Origin: DATARH01 sp963712835
Lineage (GTDB): Bacteria; Pseudomonadota; Alphaproteobacteria; ATCC43930; CGMCC-115725
Length of the DNA: 64,000 bases
Direction of reading: 5' to 3'
Assembly (NCBI GenBank): GCA_963712835.1
Contig: CAVQJJ010000013.1
Coordinates: 27,445-91,444 of the forward strand
Within the stretch, counting starts at the first letter, position 1. Each line of letters begins with the position of its first letter. The translations under genes and the position numbers were made by a program. Below the pieces are notes generated by a model that made no database searches, was not told where the DNA came from, and was given only the letters and a program-made list of their open reading frames with translations. This document shows positions 55,107-63,219 of the stretch, piece after piece.

Positions 55107-55706
55107 TTAGATGGCCGAGGTCGGATCGTCTGGAACGCATTCGCCGGGCAGCGGATTGCCAAAATAGTCAACGGACGCCTGAACGACTGTCGGGCTACGG
55201 TCGATCGCGTTGAGACATACGCCGCTTGGCCACACGGCTCCGGCTGGAAGCGGAGTGACAGAAACGGGATTGCTGCTCGTGATGCAGTAGTAAGGTACGG
55301 TTACGATGGTCCCCATGTGGAGACAGCTGGCACCGGTGCATTCATGGTAGCCAGCCCCGCACTGCACCGTGTTGGTCGATGTGGCGCCGTCGATCGCGGC
55401 TTGTTCGCCGGATGACGCCGATGGTGCGGTTGCGGCAGGTTCACCAGACGTGGTGGGTTGCTGCGCTGCGGGCGCTATCTGGTTTGTGCTCGTCGTCGGG
55501 CTTACCAGATCGGGCTCTTGAAGGATGGAGAGTTCCTGCGTCAGCACCTGCACAAGCTGCTGAAGGACCGAGACGAGTTGCTGCTCAAGGGCAATCGTGG
55601 ACTGCGAGGATGCCACGGGGCCGGTAGCTGAAAACGTCGCGGCGGATAGCGCCGCTGGTGTCGCCATTGCGGCAATCAAAGCAAAAAAAGCGAGGAGTCT
55701 GAACAT
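55107..55706 (-). CDS. Exported protein with Leu/Gln coiled coil and Cys-rich end
   Basis: A 199-residue protein starting MFRLLAFFALIAAMATPAAL (signal). Residues ~40-62 form an amphipathic LEQQLVSVLQQLVQVLTQEL segment followed by a Pro/Thr/Ser linker. The C-terminal half has paired Cys (VQCGAGYHECTGASCLHMG; YYCITS; GVCLNA; GECVPD). The QQL-type coiled coil is reminiscent of Patescibacteria secreted proteins, from memory only. It is convergent with paralogue 2. Confidence 0.65.
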   Translation of the reverse strand: MFRLLAFFALIAAMATPAALSAATFSATGPVASSQSTIALEQQLVSVLQQLVQVLTQELSILQEPDLVSPTTSTNQIAPAAQQPTTSGEPAATAPSASSGEQAAIDGATSTNTVQCGAGYHECTGASCLHMGTIVTVPYYCITSSNPVSVTPLPAGAVWPSGVCLNAIDRSPTVVQASVDYFGNPLPGECVPDDPTSAI

Positions 55707-55792
55707 AGGGCGCGGCAGTCGACCGCGCTTTTATTGTACCCCGCTCTTCGGATCACACCGCGTTGACTGTGGAAATGCGGGCTCTGGGGCGA

Positions 55793-56395
55793 CTACTGTC
55801 GACGAAGAGCAATCCAAAATGTTACGAGTCCGGAGAGCACAAACAGGGTCTCTATTACGGGGGCTGAGCCGCCCACAAGCACAGGGACGTTGAACGGAAA
55901 AACGCCTAGGCCACTGCCTAAAAAGCAAACCAAGTACGTCGAGCAGCTGATCGAAAATGTCAGAGCTGTCCATCGCCACTTGCCCACAATTTGTGGAGAT
56001 AAAAATATCAAAAATTCGACCACCGAAACGCAAATTAAGAACCCTGCACTGGCGATCCCTAACAATATGTCCATGAGCGTTGTCCCCGCCAGCGCATTAA
56101 ATCCTGAAGCGATAATCACAGCATAATATGCTACTGATGTTGCATAAAATACTCTGATTGTTGCCTTTAACGGCGTGTGATTCTGATTCTCCAGCCAATC
56201 ATACCCACGAAGATGTAAGACGAAGAATATCGGGAGCACACAGAACGTGAGCGAGTAGAAAAAATTATAATAAGACGGTGAGTTCGCATGCCAAGCGATG
56301 AGCGAGTAGAGCACAGATGTTTGAAACACAATGAGCAGGAGGAAGCAAGTACTGTAAATTACAGCTGCACGTAACCCCCATCCGGTTGAATTCAT
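55793..56395 (-). CDS. Multi-pass membrane protein, six helices
   Basis: A 200-residue protein with six hydrophobic segments (e.g. AVIYSTCFLLLIVFQTSVLY; FFYSLTFCVLPIFFVLHLRG; ATSVAYYAVIIASGF; PVIETLFVLSGLVTFWIALR). No conserved catalytic motif is visible. Composition is AT-richer than the core. It is 86 nt upstream of the coiled-coil gene on the same strand. Confidence 0.7.
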   Translation of the reverse strand: MNSTGWGLRAAVIYSTCFLLLIVFQTSVLYSLIAWHANSPSYYNFFYSLTFCVLPIFFVLHLRGYDWLENQNHTPLKATIRVFYATSVAYYAVIIASGFNALAGTTLMDILLGIASAGFLICVSVVEFLIFLSPQIVGKWRWTALTFSISCSTYLVCFLGSGLGVFPFNVPVLVGGSAPVIETLFVLSGLVTFWIALRRQ

Positions 56396-56535
56396 AAGTT
56401 CATTTTACATTGGCGATCTTCCCCGCAAAAGGCGCATACTTGCGTCCTGTCCATGATCGCGCTTGACCGTAACTCTCGCGCAGCATTAGCTTTCAATGAG
56501 CGGTAACACGTTGAAAGCGAAAAAGGCAACGGCCG

Positions 56536-57135
56536 ATGAAGGTGCGTTCGACATGGAGCAGCGCTGGACTATGCGTCGCAGCGCTGGTAGCCGGCTTCAC
56601 CGCGACGGGCGAGGCGTATGCCAACGGGTGGTTACAGACATTCGGCGTTGTGGGACAGCATGTTCCCTGTTGCGCACGGCCGGCGATGCCCACTGTGGTC
56701 CCAACTCCGCAATATCATGTAGTATCGCCTGCGCCGACGTTCTACTCGACGCCTGCCGCCCAGGCAGCTACCCAGCGGCTATTAGCAACCACCCCAGCGC
56801 CCTTACCGAGATATGAGCCCGTGGGACCAGGTCCGTATTTCCAAAATCCGAGTTCAATTACCCAGCCGGTGATCCCTCAAACCATGCCGCATATGGTGGC
56901 GGCACCTAGCCAACCCTCGATACCAGCTATCACGAGTTTCCAAACGGCCCCCACGGAAGCGGTGGCAAAGCAGCCGTCCATTTCTGCGACCGCGCCTTTT
57001 TATTCCGGGACTTCGAGCATCAACGCTGTTCAGAGCTCACCGTCGACTTCCCTGACGTTAAACTCCGATCTAAGTCAGGTCGTAACCATGAAGCCTGGCG
57101 CGTACTCTGGTACCCCAAGCATCGATGCTAAATAG
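56536..57135 (+). CDS. Exported Pro/Ser/Thr-rich protein, 199 aa
   Basis: N-terminal signal MKVRSTWSSAGLCVAALVAG, cleavage near AYAN. One Cys pair (HVPCCARP) follows, then low-complexity Pro/Thr/Ser sequence to the end (VVPTPQYHVVSPAPTFYSTP). It lies immediately before the DUF4189 gene; the stop codon is one base before that ATG. No family recognised. Confidence 0.6.
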   Translation: MKVRSTWSSAGLCVAALVAGFTATGEAYANGWLQTFGVVGQHVPCCARPAMPTVVPTPQYHVVSPAPTFYSTPAAQAATQRLLATTPAPLPRYEPVGPGPYFQNPSSITQPVIPQTMPHMVAAPSQPSIPAITSFQTAPTEAVAKQPSISATAPFYSGTSSINAVQSSPSTSLTLNSDLSQVVTMKPGAYSGTPSIDAK

Positions 57136-57159
57136 ATGCAGCGCGATATCGCGCTGCAT
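57136..57159. repeat. Perfect 24-bp palindrome at a start codon
   Basis: Twelve bases (atgcagcgcgat) are followed directly by their reverse complement, covering the ATG and first eight codons of the DUF4189 gene. As RNA it would fold on itself and could block initiation; as DNA it could bind a dimeric protein. Confidence 0.7.
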
Positions 57160-57711
57160 GGTTACTGCGGAACTCTAAACCGGGTACTCCAAACGGCAGT
57201 TGCGGTGCTAATATCGCTGCTGATTTCTGTTCCTTTTGCGGCTAGTGCGCAAACCTCCTGCGGAACCGGACACTGCCCCGCAGGGACATACTGTTCACAA
57301 ATCACGCCCGGAAAATGTATTCCGAATGGACGAGTGGACTGCGGCGTCAACAGTTGCTCGCCGGGCGATCGATGCGTCAACGGAAATCAATGTGTACACG
57401 CGCCAGAGCTATTAGGTGCTATAGCATTTGGCCTCCAAAGCGATCATTTCGGGGTCTCGTGGAATTACCCGACACAAGAAGCGGCAAATGCGCACGCGAT
57501 TGCAGATTGCGGAATGTCCGATTGCCAGGTCGTTATAGCCATTCCAGCACACCGTTGCGGAGCACTGGCCTCAATAGATGGCGAAAACGGCAACGCGTGG
57601 GGTGGGGCGATCCGTGAGAGCTCTGATAGTGCCGCGCTGGCATCAGTAGAAAACTGCCAGAAGCGCTCGCAATTTGCTTGCCGGGTCCGTGCGGTACGCT
57701 GCAATCAATAA
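57136..57711 (+). CDS. Exported DUF4189-domain protein with Cys-rich N-terminal module
   Basis: A 191-residue protein with a membrane/signal segment VLISLLISVPFAASA (cleavage near ASAQ). A ~55-residue Cys-rich module follows (SCGTGHCPAGTYCSQITPGK; VDCGVNSCSPGDRCVNGNQC), then a DUF4189 domain (LLGAIAFGLQSDHFGVSW; AHAIADCGMSDCQVVIAIP; ENGNAWGGAI). The upstream ATG lies in a palindrome, so the true start could be later (GTG near the signal). DUF4189 proteins are secreted with unknown role. Confidence 0.75.
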   Translation: MQRDIALHGYCGTLNRVLQTAVAVLISLLISVPFAASAQTSCGTGHCPAGTYCSQITPGKCIPNGRVDCGVNSCSPGDRCVNGNQCVHAPELLGAIAFGLQSDHFGVSWNYPTQEAANAHAIADCGMSDCQVVIAIPAHRCGALASIDGENGNAWGGAIRESSDSAALASVENCQKRSQFACRVRAVRCNQ

Positions 57712-57754
57712 AAGCTTGAGCGGCTTTGGACGATGGGTGAGGTCTCTGGAAGAG

Positions 57755-58171
57755 CTAGTTACTCGGCGTTGATGTTGCACCGGTTGAGGTCGCAGCCGTT
57801 GAAGTGGCGTCGGCATTGTCGGTTGGCGCGACCACGGTGACGGTGCGCGTGGCGCAGGCTGTAAGGCCAGACTGGTCAGTGGCGCAGTAGAGAATGGTGT
57901 GCGTGCCAGCTTCCGACGTGTCGATGCTGATCTGATCGGGGGTCGTGGTCGTTCCCCCATCGACTGAGGCTTCGATGCCAAGATTGAGGTCTTGCTGCGG
58001 ACCGGTGATCGTGGCGCCGAGGTCGTTGTAGGTGGCGCCGATATCAACGCTTGCGGGGTTGTCCCCGTTGATCTGAACGACCGGCGGGGTTTCCGGCGTG
58101 GAGGTTGCCTGATCGCCGGAGCCGTCGCTCTGACTTCCCTGCCGTACCGATACGCCGCTCCCTCTCGGCAA
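57755..58171 (-). CDS. DUF5011-like Ig-fold surface domain protein, N-terminally truncated
   Basis: A 138-residue frame. Residues ~27-113 read PPVVQINGDNPASVDIGATY, NDLGATITGP, TPDQISIDTSEAGTHTILYC, matching the bacterial Ig/DUF5011 pattern often found in repeats in surface proteins, notably those of Patescibacteria. The tail is Ala/Thr/Ser-rich. There is no signal peptide and the start is a TTG inside sequence that belongs to mucR, so its natural N-terminus seems to have been lost at a junction near 58130-58170. Confidence 0.6.
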   Translation of the reverse strand: MPRGSGVSVRQGSQSDGSGDQATSTPETPPVVQINGDNPASVDIGATYNDLGATITGPQQDLNLGIEASVDGGTTTTPDQISIDTSEAGTHTILYCATDQSGLTACATRTVTVVAPTDNADATSTAATSTGATSTPSN

Positions 58172-58365
58172 ATGCGATTGTGTGCCTCGATTGCGGTTGG
58201 TCCGGCCAAATGTTGCGGCGACATTTGACGACCGCGCATGGGCTTACGCCCGAGCAGTACCGCGAGCGCTGGAACCTGTCGGGGGACTATCCCGTGGTCG
58301 CAAAAAATTACGCAAACCGCCGCAGCGAGCTCGCGAAGCAATTCGGGCTTGGGACGCGGCGCTAG
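58138..58365 (+). pseudogene. Truncated MucR/Ros-family zinc-finger regulator
   Basis: The MucR C-terminal half is present: PAVPIRRSLSANAIVCLDCG, WSGQMLRRHLTTAHGLTPEQ, YRERWNLSGDYPVVAKNYAN ending ELAKQFGLGTRR. The Cys2-His2 type zinc site (C-x2-C..H-x4-H) is intact. The normal ~60-residue N-terminal part is missing and replaced by unrelated sequence, so the gene is probably not functional as a full regulator. Confidence 0.7.
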
Positions 58366-58379
58366 ACGATGCTGAAGGC

Positions 58380-58666
58380 ATGACGACTTCCCGGTTCGGT
58401 ATCTCTCATGGCACATTGATCGCCGAGATATTGCCGTTCGGCCGCGCGTGGTCGCTGCTCGTGCTGGTCGTGGCCTTTAGCGGCTGCACACAAGCGCCGA
58501 GTGAACAAAGATACGCCGCGCAGCGCGACTTGCTGACGGAAGCCTTCGCTTACCGTGTGTGCATGACGCAGTCGACGGCATCACCTGGTCAAACTGCGTA
58601 CGGATCAAAGAGGCGTTGGACCGACATTTGGCGGCGTTCAAGGCGGCATATGCGTCGAGATATTGA
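58380..58666 (+). CDS. Small lipoprotein, frameshifted near 58560
   Basis: Starts MTTSRFGISHGTLIAEILPF with a lipobox LLVLVVAFSGC (Cys near residue 36), then QRYAAQRDLLTEAFAYRVC. Another frame then gives HDAVDGITWSNCVRIKEALD and RHLAAFKAAYASRY with a stop at 58664-58666. One base near 58560 joins them into ~95 residues. No family recognised. Confidence 0.5.
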
Positions 58667-58671
58667 AACGG

Positions 58672-59253
58672 CTAGCGCACCCGTTCGACGGATAGCGAAC
58701 CCGACGGAAGAGCACGGAGCAATTCCGGTTCCGGCTTCGAAAGATCGAGCCAGGCGCGCCAGTCGTCGCGTTCGAGCACCACCATTTGCCGGTCGTGGAT
58801 AGATGCTACATCGGAGCTCGGCTCGGTCGTCAGCAAGGTGAAGGCTGCGCCCCCGTTCTCGGGCATCGGTCGCCACAGACCAGCGAAGCAAAACCACTCT
58901 TCGCCCGTCTTAGTGAATTTCCATTTCGACTTGGGCGACTTCGTGCCGGTGAACTCGAAGAAGTGAGACGCGGGAACGAGACAGCGGCCGACCGGAAAGC
59001 GGCGGTTCTCGGAGCGGAAGTTTATGACGGGCGCGGCTTTCGGCCGCCCCGGCGGCAAGCCCCAGCGGAGCTCGGCGAATTCGTTCGTCGCGTCTTCCAG
59101 CTGGCGGATCACCGGGGCCTTGTCGGTCGGCCAGATGTCCTCGCGCGGTTCCAGGTTCGGCACCGCGTTTGGCCACTTCACCGGAATACGGGTCTGGCTG
59201 AAAGCGGCGAGGTAGTCAGCGTAATCGACGTAGTTTCCATAGTCGTTGCACAT
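58672..59253 (-). CDS. SRAP-family (YedK/HMCES-like) protein
   Basis: A 193-residue SRAP protein. The catalytic Cys2 follows the initiator Met (MCNDYG), with the Asn in INFRSENRRFP, the Glu in PASHFFEFTG and the His in IHDRQMVVLERDDW. HMCES/YedK proteins crosslink to abasic sites in single-stranded DNA to protect them. I start at MCNDYG since Cys2 must be N-terminal. It is in an operon with the gene 7 nt upstream. Confidence 0.92.
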   Translation of the reverse strand: MCNDYGNYVDYADYLAAFSQTRIPVKWPNAVPNLEPREDIWPTDKAPVIRQLEDATNEFAELRWGLPPGRPKAAPVINFRSENRRFPVGRCLVPASHFFEFTGTKSPKSKWKFTKTGEEWFCFAGLWRPMPENGGAAFTLLTTEPSSDVASIHDRQMVVLERDDWRAWLDLSKPEPELLRALPSGSLSVERVR

Positions 59254-59260
59254 TGAGGGG

Positions 59261-59590
59261 CTACCTCGCCGCGACGGTGCGCTCGAATAAATTGTGCTGT
59301 CCGACCGGCGGCGCTTTCTCCCGAAGATCGCGGCCGGTGATCTCGACGTTGCCATCCGCGGAGAGCTGCCGACGGCGCAGCTTACGCTCCACGATAAGCT
59401 CGAAGCGCATTCGCTGAAGATGGAACGCCTCGATGCAGCGCTCCGGCGTCGGGCTCTGATCGAGGAGCGATTGGAACACGCGTCGGCCGATCCTGACGGT
59501 GCCTTCATAGGGCCCAAGGATCACCGTGAACTCCACGGCTTCGCGATCGGCGCTCCAGCGAGCGTCTTCTGGAAACTCGAAAAATAGCAT
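59261..59590 (-). CDS. DUF1488-like small protein
   Basis: A 109-residue soluble protein: MLFFEFPEDARWSADREAVE, FTVILGPYEGTVRIGRRVFQ, then helical ERCIEAFHLQRMRFELIVER. The layout resembles DUF1488 (beta segment followed by a helix with Arg-rich turn), but this is a weak match. Coupled to the SRAP gene. The 234-nt gap to the next gene holds nothing recognised. Confidence 0.6.
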   Translation of the reverse strand: MLFFEFPEDARWSADREAVEFTVILGPYEGTVRIGRRVFQSLLDQSPTPERCIEAFHLQRMRFELIVERKLRRRQLSADGNVEITGRDLREKAPPVGQHNLFERTVAAR

Positions 59591-59824
59591 CAGCCGCCTC
59601 CGGGGGAAGAAGACGAAGGTTCTCGTAATGTTCTATGCCCCGGGCTGTAAGCAGGCAAGGGGTTCTCTTTGGTGAGACGGAGACCGCATTCTCTTTGGAG
59701 CCGATATCTGTAAGGGCCGCGCGACCAGCGCGCCGGTCAAGGTCATCCCGGCGGGTGCCTCGAAGAGGTTGCCTGGACGGGCGCGCATGCGGCGCGCAAT
59801 GCTGGCCGCTGCCTCAGCGGCAAG

Positions 59825-61138
59825 TCAAAGGTCTTGTAGGTCGAGCAGCTGCTCGACTTTGTTACGTGGCCGGCCGAAGTTGCGGCGGCTCTGATGCCGG
59901 ATGATCTCAGCGGTGCCGAGCGGCTCGTATCGTCTCGGTTCAATGAATACCCTGTGGCTTCCGGCGGACCGCCGGAGCCATGCGGTGAAGGGTTCTTGGT
60001 CAGCGAGCGCGAAGCGCTCGATCGGACGAAACTCGGGTGCGAGGAGCTCCGCATCGCGGCTCCCGACCCGAAACACGACAAGCGAACCGGCGTTGCCAAT
60101 GACAGCCGCGCGCACCGCGTGGCTGAGTTGATCGGTGTATTGGTTCGCGAGCGTGAAGTGGGTGGCGAACTTGCGGGCCTCGCTGAGGAGCGAGGCAAAC
60201 GCTTCCGAGGAGAATGTCTGGAATTCGTCGACGTGGACAAAAAAGGGCGTGCGCTTTGGGGGCGGGACAGCTGCCCGCCCCATCGCGACGAACTGAAGGT
60301 GTGAGACGAGAAGCGATCCCAGCAAATTCGAGGCGGTCTCGCCGATCGCGCCTTTGGCGAGGTTGGCGACAAGGATGCCGCGATGGTCCATCGTGCGCGC
60401 GAACTCGAACTTGGGCGCGACCTGGCCGAGGATCAGCCGGAGTGCCGGCGAGGCATTGATCTGGCCGGCCTTGTTGAGAATCGGCGAGACTGCTTCGGAG
60501 CGGAAGCCTTTCTGATATGACGGAAACTCGTCGCGCCAAAATCGGAGCGTCTCCGCGTCGGTGACGCGGGAGACGATACTGTCGCGGAAGCGATCGTCGA
60601 TATAGACCCGCGGGAGATCGATCAGCGTGGCGTGCGGACGCGAGATCAGCGCCACGATGCCGTGAAAAAGAAAATGCTCCAGGCGAGGACCCCAGCTATC
60701 GCCCCAAATGTGCTTGAAGGCGCCGACAATCCCGGCCGCGGCAAGCGAGCGCCGCTCCGGCGCGATGCACGTGGCCGGGTTGAAGCCGACCGGGCGCGCG
60801 GTGTCGTTCACGTCGAGATAGCATACGTCGTTGATCCGCGAGGGCGGGATGGCGTCGAGTATGTCGAGCGCCAGGTCGCCGTGTGGGTCGATCACGGCGA
60901 CCCCCTCGCCGGCAAGGATGTCGCCCATGGCGAGATTGAAGAGGAGCGTTGATTTCCCGCTGCCGGATTTGCCGACGATGTAGACGTGGCGCTGGCGCTC
61001 CTCCGGCGTGAAAATGATGCGCTCCCCATGCGCCGTTGTCGCAATGTGAAAAGCCTCTGGCTCCATAAGCGTCGCGTCAGCCTCCGGTGAAAACGGAGAC
61101 GCCAGCGCGTCCCGTTTGCCCATCGATGCGGGAGCCAT
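59825..61138 (-). CDS. TraD/VirD4-type conjugative coupling ATPase
   Basis: A P-loop ATPase of the type IV secretion coupling/HerA group. Walker A (VGKSGSGKSTLLFNLAMGDI), AVIDPHGDLALDIL, then Walker B (PFFVHVDEFQTFSSEAFASL) and ANQYTDQLSHAVRAAVIGNA are in order. There is no N-terminal membrane helix, as in the short 'conjugative DNA transfer family' forms. I start at MAPASMGKRD; the in-frame open region to 61396 is low-complexity and not credible. It would deliver island DNA to a secretion channel not seen in this window. Confidence 0.85.
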   Translation of the reverse strand: MAPASMGKRDALASPFSPEADATLMEPEAFHIATTAHGERIIFTPEERQRHVYIVGKSGSGKSTLLFNLAMGDILAGEGVAVIDPHGDLALDILDAIPPSRINDVCYLDVNDTARPVGFNPATCIAPERRSLAAAGIVGAFKHIWGDSWGPRLEHFLFHGIVALISRPHATLIDLPRVYIDDRFRDSIVSRVTDAETLRFWRDEFPSYQKGFRSEAVSPILNKAGQINASPALRLILGQVAPKFEFARTMDHRGILVANLAKGAIGETASNLLGSLLVSHLQFVAMGRAAVPPPKRTPFFVHVDEFQTFSSEAFASLLSEARKFATHFTLANQYTDQLSHAVRAAVIGNAGSLVVFRVGSRDAELLAPEFRPIERFALADQEPFTAWLRRSAGSHRVFIEPRRYEPLGTAEIIRHQSRRNFGRPRNKVEQLLDLQDL

Positions 61139-61348
61139 GTGGGAGCAGGCTCTCCGCGGGCTCGCCGGGCGGCCTGTGGTGGGGCTTGGCCGGCGAAGTA
61201 CCCGAGGCTGTCGCCACGTCTTGAACCGACGTGGAACCTTTAGTGTACCGAACCGGCGCGGCATCCCCTGCGCTTGCACTTGTGGATGTCCCACCCGCGC
61301 CGGGCCTGGGTGGGTTCCTGCTGCTATGCATTTGGGGTTCTGGTGCTC

Positions 61349-61617
61349 TTCACCCCCGCTTTGTCGGAGGGAGGAGCCGAGCCGGGTATCGGACATGTAC
61401 GACTAGCCCGCAGCGTCAGCGAGGACTATCGGACGTGTTCGACTACTGCGGCGAGGGCACGCGAAGCGCGACGACCGTCCGGCGCAGCCGGCCGACCCCG
61501 TGCCGCCAGCCCGAGCGTCGACCAACGGGGAGACGTGAGCGGCCGCCAGCTCTGCACTGCTTTGCAGGCTGAGTGGCGGCGCGGGTCGGGCGGCGAGCCC
61601 GACAAAGCGGGGGTGAA
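61349..61617. repeat. Element bounded by an 18-bp perfect inverted repeat
   Basis: ttcacccccgctttgtcg at 61349-61366 is the exact reverse complement of 61600-61617, with extended imperfect pairing outside. The 233 nt between are GC-rich without a credible gene. Inside, cgaggactatcgga (61422-61435) recurs at ~61694-61707. Confidence 0.65.
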
Positions 61618-61699
61618 TTTAAGAGCAGCAACAAGGCGTTGTTGTTGCACCAAGGGTACAAGTCAGACGTACCTCACTTGTACGCCATTTGAGCGAGGA

Positions 61700-61726
61700 C
61701 TATCGGATGGCCGCGCTGTCCGATAG
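61700..61726. promoter_or_regulatory. oriT-like hairpin upstream of the coupling gene
   Basis: An 8-bp perfect stem (ctatcgga / tccgatag) with an 11-nt loop, preceded by another IR (acaagt..acttgt, ~61659-61682) and flanked by direct repeats of tagcccgcagcg (61406 and 61724). Such clusters near a conjugation gene suggest a nic region, but no relaxase is in the window. The 61139-61920 stretch has no supported gene. Confidence 0.4.
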
Positions 61727-61837
61727 CCCGCAGCGAAGGCCTCGGCGCCTGGATTTTAGGTTTTGCTTTTATAGAAAATGCATTCCTTCTCTGTATCTCA
61801 TTAGTTGAATATCATTGAATGCATATTCTTTAATAGA

Positions 61838-61916
61838 GTGACCGGAAGTTTTCTTCCGCTTTAGAGCGGACGCTTTTCCCGGTCTAGACCGGAAGTTTTC
61901 TTCCGGTCTGAACCGG
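61838..61916. repeat. Tandem palindromic repeats downstream of the HTH gene
   Basis: Two copies of gaccggaagttttcttccg (~61840 and ~61884), each a stem (cggaag / cttccg) with tttt loop, with a variant between. On the minus strand they follow the stop at 61921 and can also be read in a frame as KTSG/KLPV-type residues, so they may be a coding tail lost by a frameshift, or regulatory repeats. Confidence 0.5.
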
Positions 61917-61920
61917 CAAT

Positions 61921-62280
61921 TCAGAGCCGTCGTGGCTTGAGATCGAGCTCGTAGATATTGGTCTTGCCCTGGCCCCGGCGGACGATCGCCAAGAGGCCGA
62001 TCGCTTGGAGCGATTTGATGTGCGTGCGGACGCTCCGATCGGAGAGGCCGAGATCGTCGGCGAGCGTCTCTTGCCCCGGAAAGCAGAAGTCGTTTTGCCA
62101 TGCGTAACTCAAGAGCATGGCGAAGGCCAGCTTGTCGCCGGCGCTGAGTTTTTTTGATTTGAGGATGAAATTCGGGACCTGCGTGAAGCCCTTTGCCGTC
62201 GCGGCGTCGGCGCCTTTGAGGATGATATTGCGCCGCTCCTTGAGGATGTCGCCGATCGGTCGGCTGTCGCTGTATTCCAC
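61921..62280 (-). CDS. Winged-helix HTH protein, replication-initiator-like
   Basis: A 119-residue protein with TQVPNFILKSKKLSAGDKLA, FAMLLSYAWQNDFCFPGQET, then HTH LADDLGLSDRSVRTHIKSLQ and AIGLLAIVRRGQG. This is the helix-turn-helix layout shared by plasmid replication-associated proteins. The stop falls after LKPRRL, but in another frame sequence continues RPEENFRSRPGKASALKRKK, so a longer C-terminus cannot be excluded. It is 18 nt after the next gene on the same strand. Confidence 0.75.
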   Translation of the reverse strand: MEYSDSRPIGDILKERRNIILKGADAATAKGFTQVPNFILKSKKLSAGDKLAFAMLLSYAWQNDFCFPGQETLADDLGLSDRSVRTHIKSLQAIGLLAIVRRGQGKTNIYELDLKPRRL

Positions 62281-62298
62281 GCACCAATTGTAACGCGT

Positions 62299-62992
62299 CT
62301 ACGCCTGCGCTTCCGGGTTATCCCCTACAATCGTTCCGCCGTCGCGACCGCTATATGGTCGCGTGCGCCGTGTGCCCTCGCCGAGTTGCGGCATCAGTTC
62401 CTGCAACCCCTTGATCAAGATGTTGGTCTCGCGGTCGCGCTCGATCATCGCGTCGATTTGCTGATCGCGCCGCTCAAGCTGCTGGTCCTTCTTGTTGTTC
62501 TGCTCTCGCAGAATAGGCGTTCTCACGTTCGAGCTGATCCACGTAGCGTGTATCTGCGGCGTCCGTTCGCGAACGTTCGTCACGCTGTTCGCCGCCTGGC
62601 TCATGCTCGTCTGAGGGATGTTCGGCAGGCCGAACATTCGCGTCCGGCCGCGTCCGTTCGCGAACGTTCGGCTCCTCGATTTTCGGCTCCTCAAGCGGCA
62701 ACTCTAGGGAGCGAATGGCCGCGTCCGTTCGCGACTGGTCGCGAACGTTCGCCTGGTGCACTTCTTCGATCTGGGCGAGATGTCGCGCGATCGACTCGGG
62801 GTGATCCGGTATCGCTGCCCGAACGCGGTTTCTTCCTTGACGCAATCGAGATCGCCGCGCGGCGCAATATTTTTGGATCGCGCGCGGCGTGCGGGAGTGC
62901 CCGCCGGATTCGTAACGGCGAACCGCTTCGTCGATGGTCAGCGTATAGGTCTGTTCGTCGCCGTTCGCGAACGGTCGCGAATGTTCGTCCAT
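62299..62992 (-). CDS. MerR-like HTH protein with palindrome-coded repeats and coiled coil, frameshifted near 62512
   Basis: N-terminal HTH: YTLTIDEAVRRYESGGHSRT followed by PRAIQKYCAARRSRLRQGR. After IARHLAQIEEVHQ come four repeats of the type NVRDQSRTDA, NVRERTRPDANVR, RDERSRTDA, each coded by a gttcgcgaac palindrome. A coiled coil (REQNNKKDQQLERRDQQIDA, MIERDRETNILIKGLQELMP) lies in another frame; removing one T near 62512 joins ENAY to LREQNNKK, giving ~230 residues. Similar proteins sit beside plasmid replication genes in alphaproteobacteria. Likely a replication/partition accessory DNA-binding protein. Confidence 0.65.
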
Positions 62993-63005
62993 AGCGATAG
63001 GGTAT

Positions 63006-63042
63006 CATCGGCTCGTCCCCACCGCTCGCCGGTTATCCCCAG
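63006..63042. repeat. Direct repeat with DnaA-box-like core, copy 1
   Basis: tcggctcgtccccaccgctc then gccggttatccccagc; near-copy of 63891-63928. Contains ttatcccca (63033-63041), one base from a consensus DnaA box. Confidence 0.5.
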
Positions 63043-63219
63043 CGGCGCCGAAGACGGTATACCGGCCGTGAAATAGCATGAGCCCTCCGATATGCGGTAC
63101 GCTTGAAAAAGCCGTGGTAAAGGCGGACCATACCTCAATACCCCGATACAATCGTAAGATGGGCGGGGCGATGAGGTCGAACGGATCGCGACTTACGCAA
63201 CGACCTGGCGGGGGCGGCG

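Noticed and set aside
57643..58416. 257-residue minus-strand ORF
   Set aside because: Composition is out-of-frame; the DUF5011-like and MucR readings explain this region.
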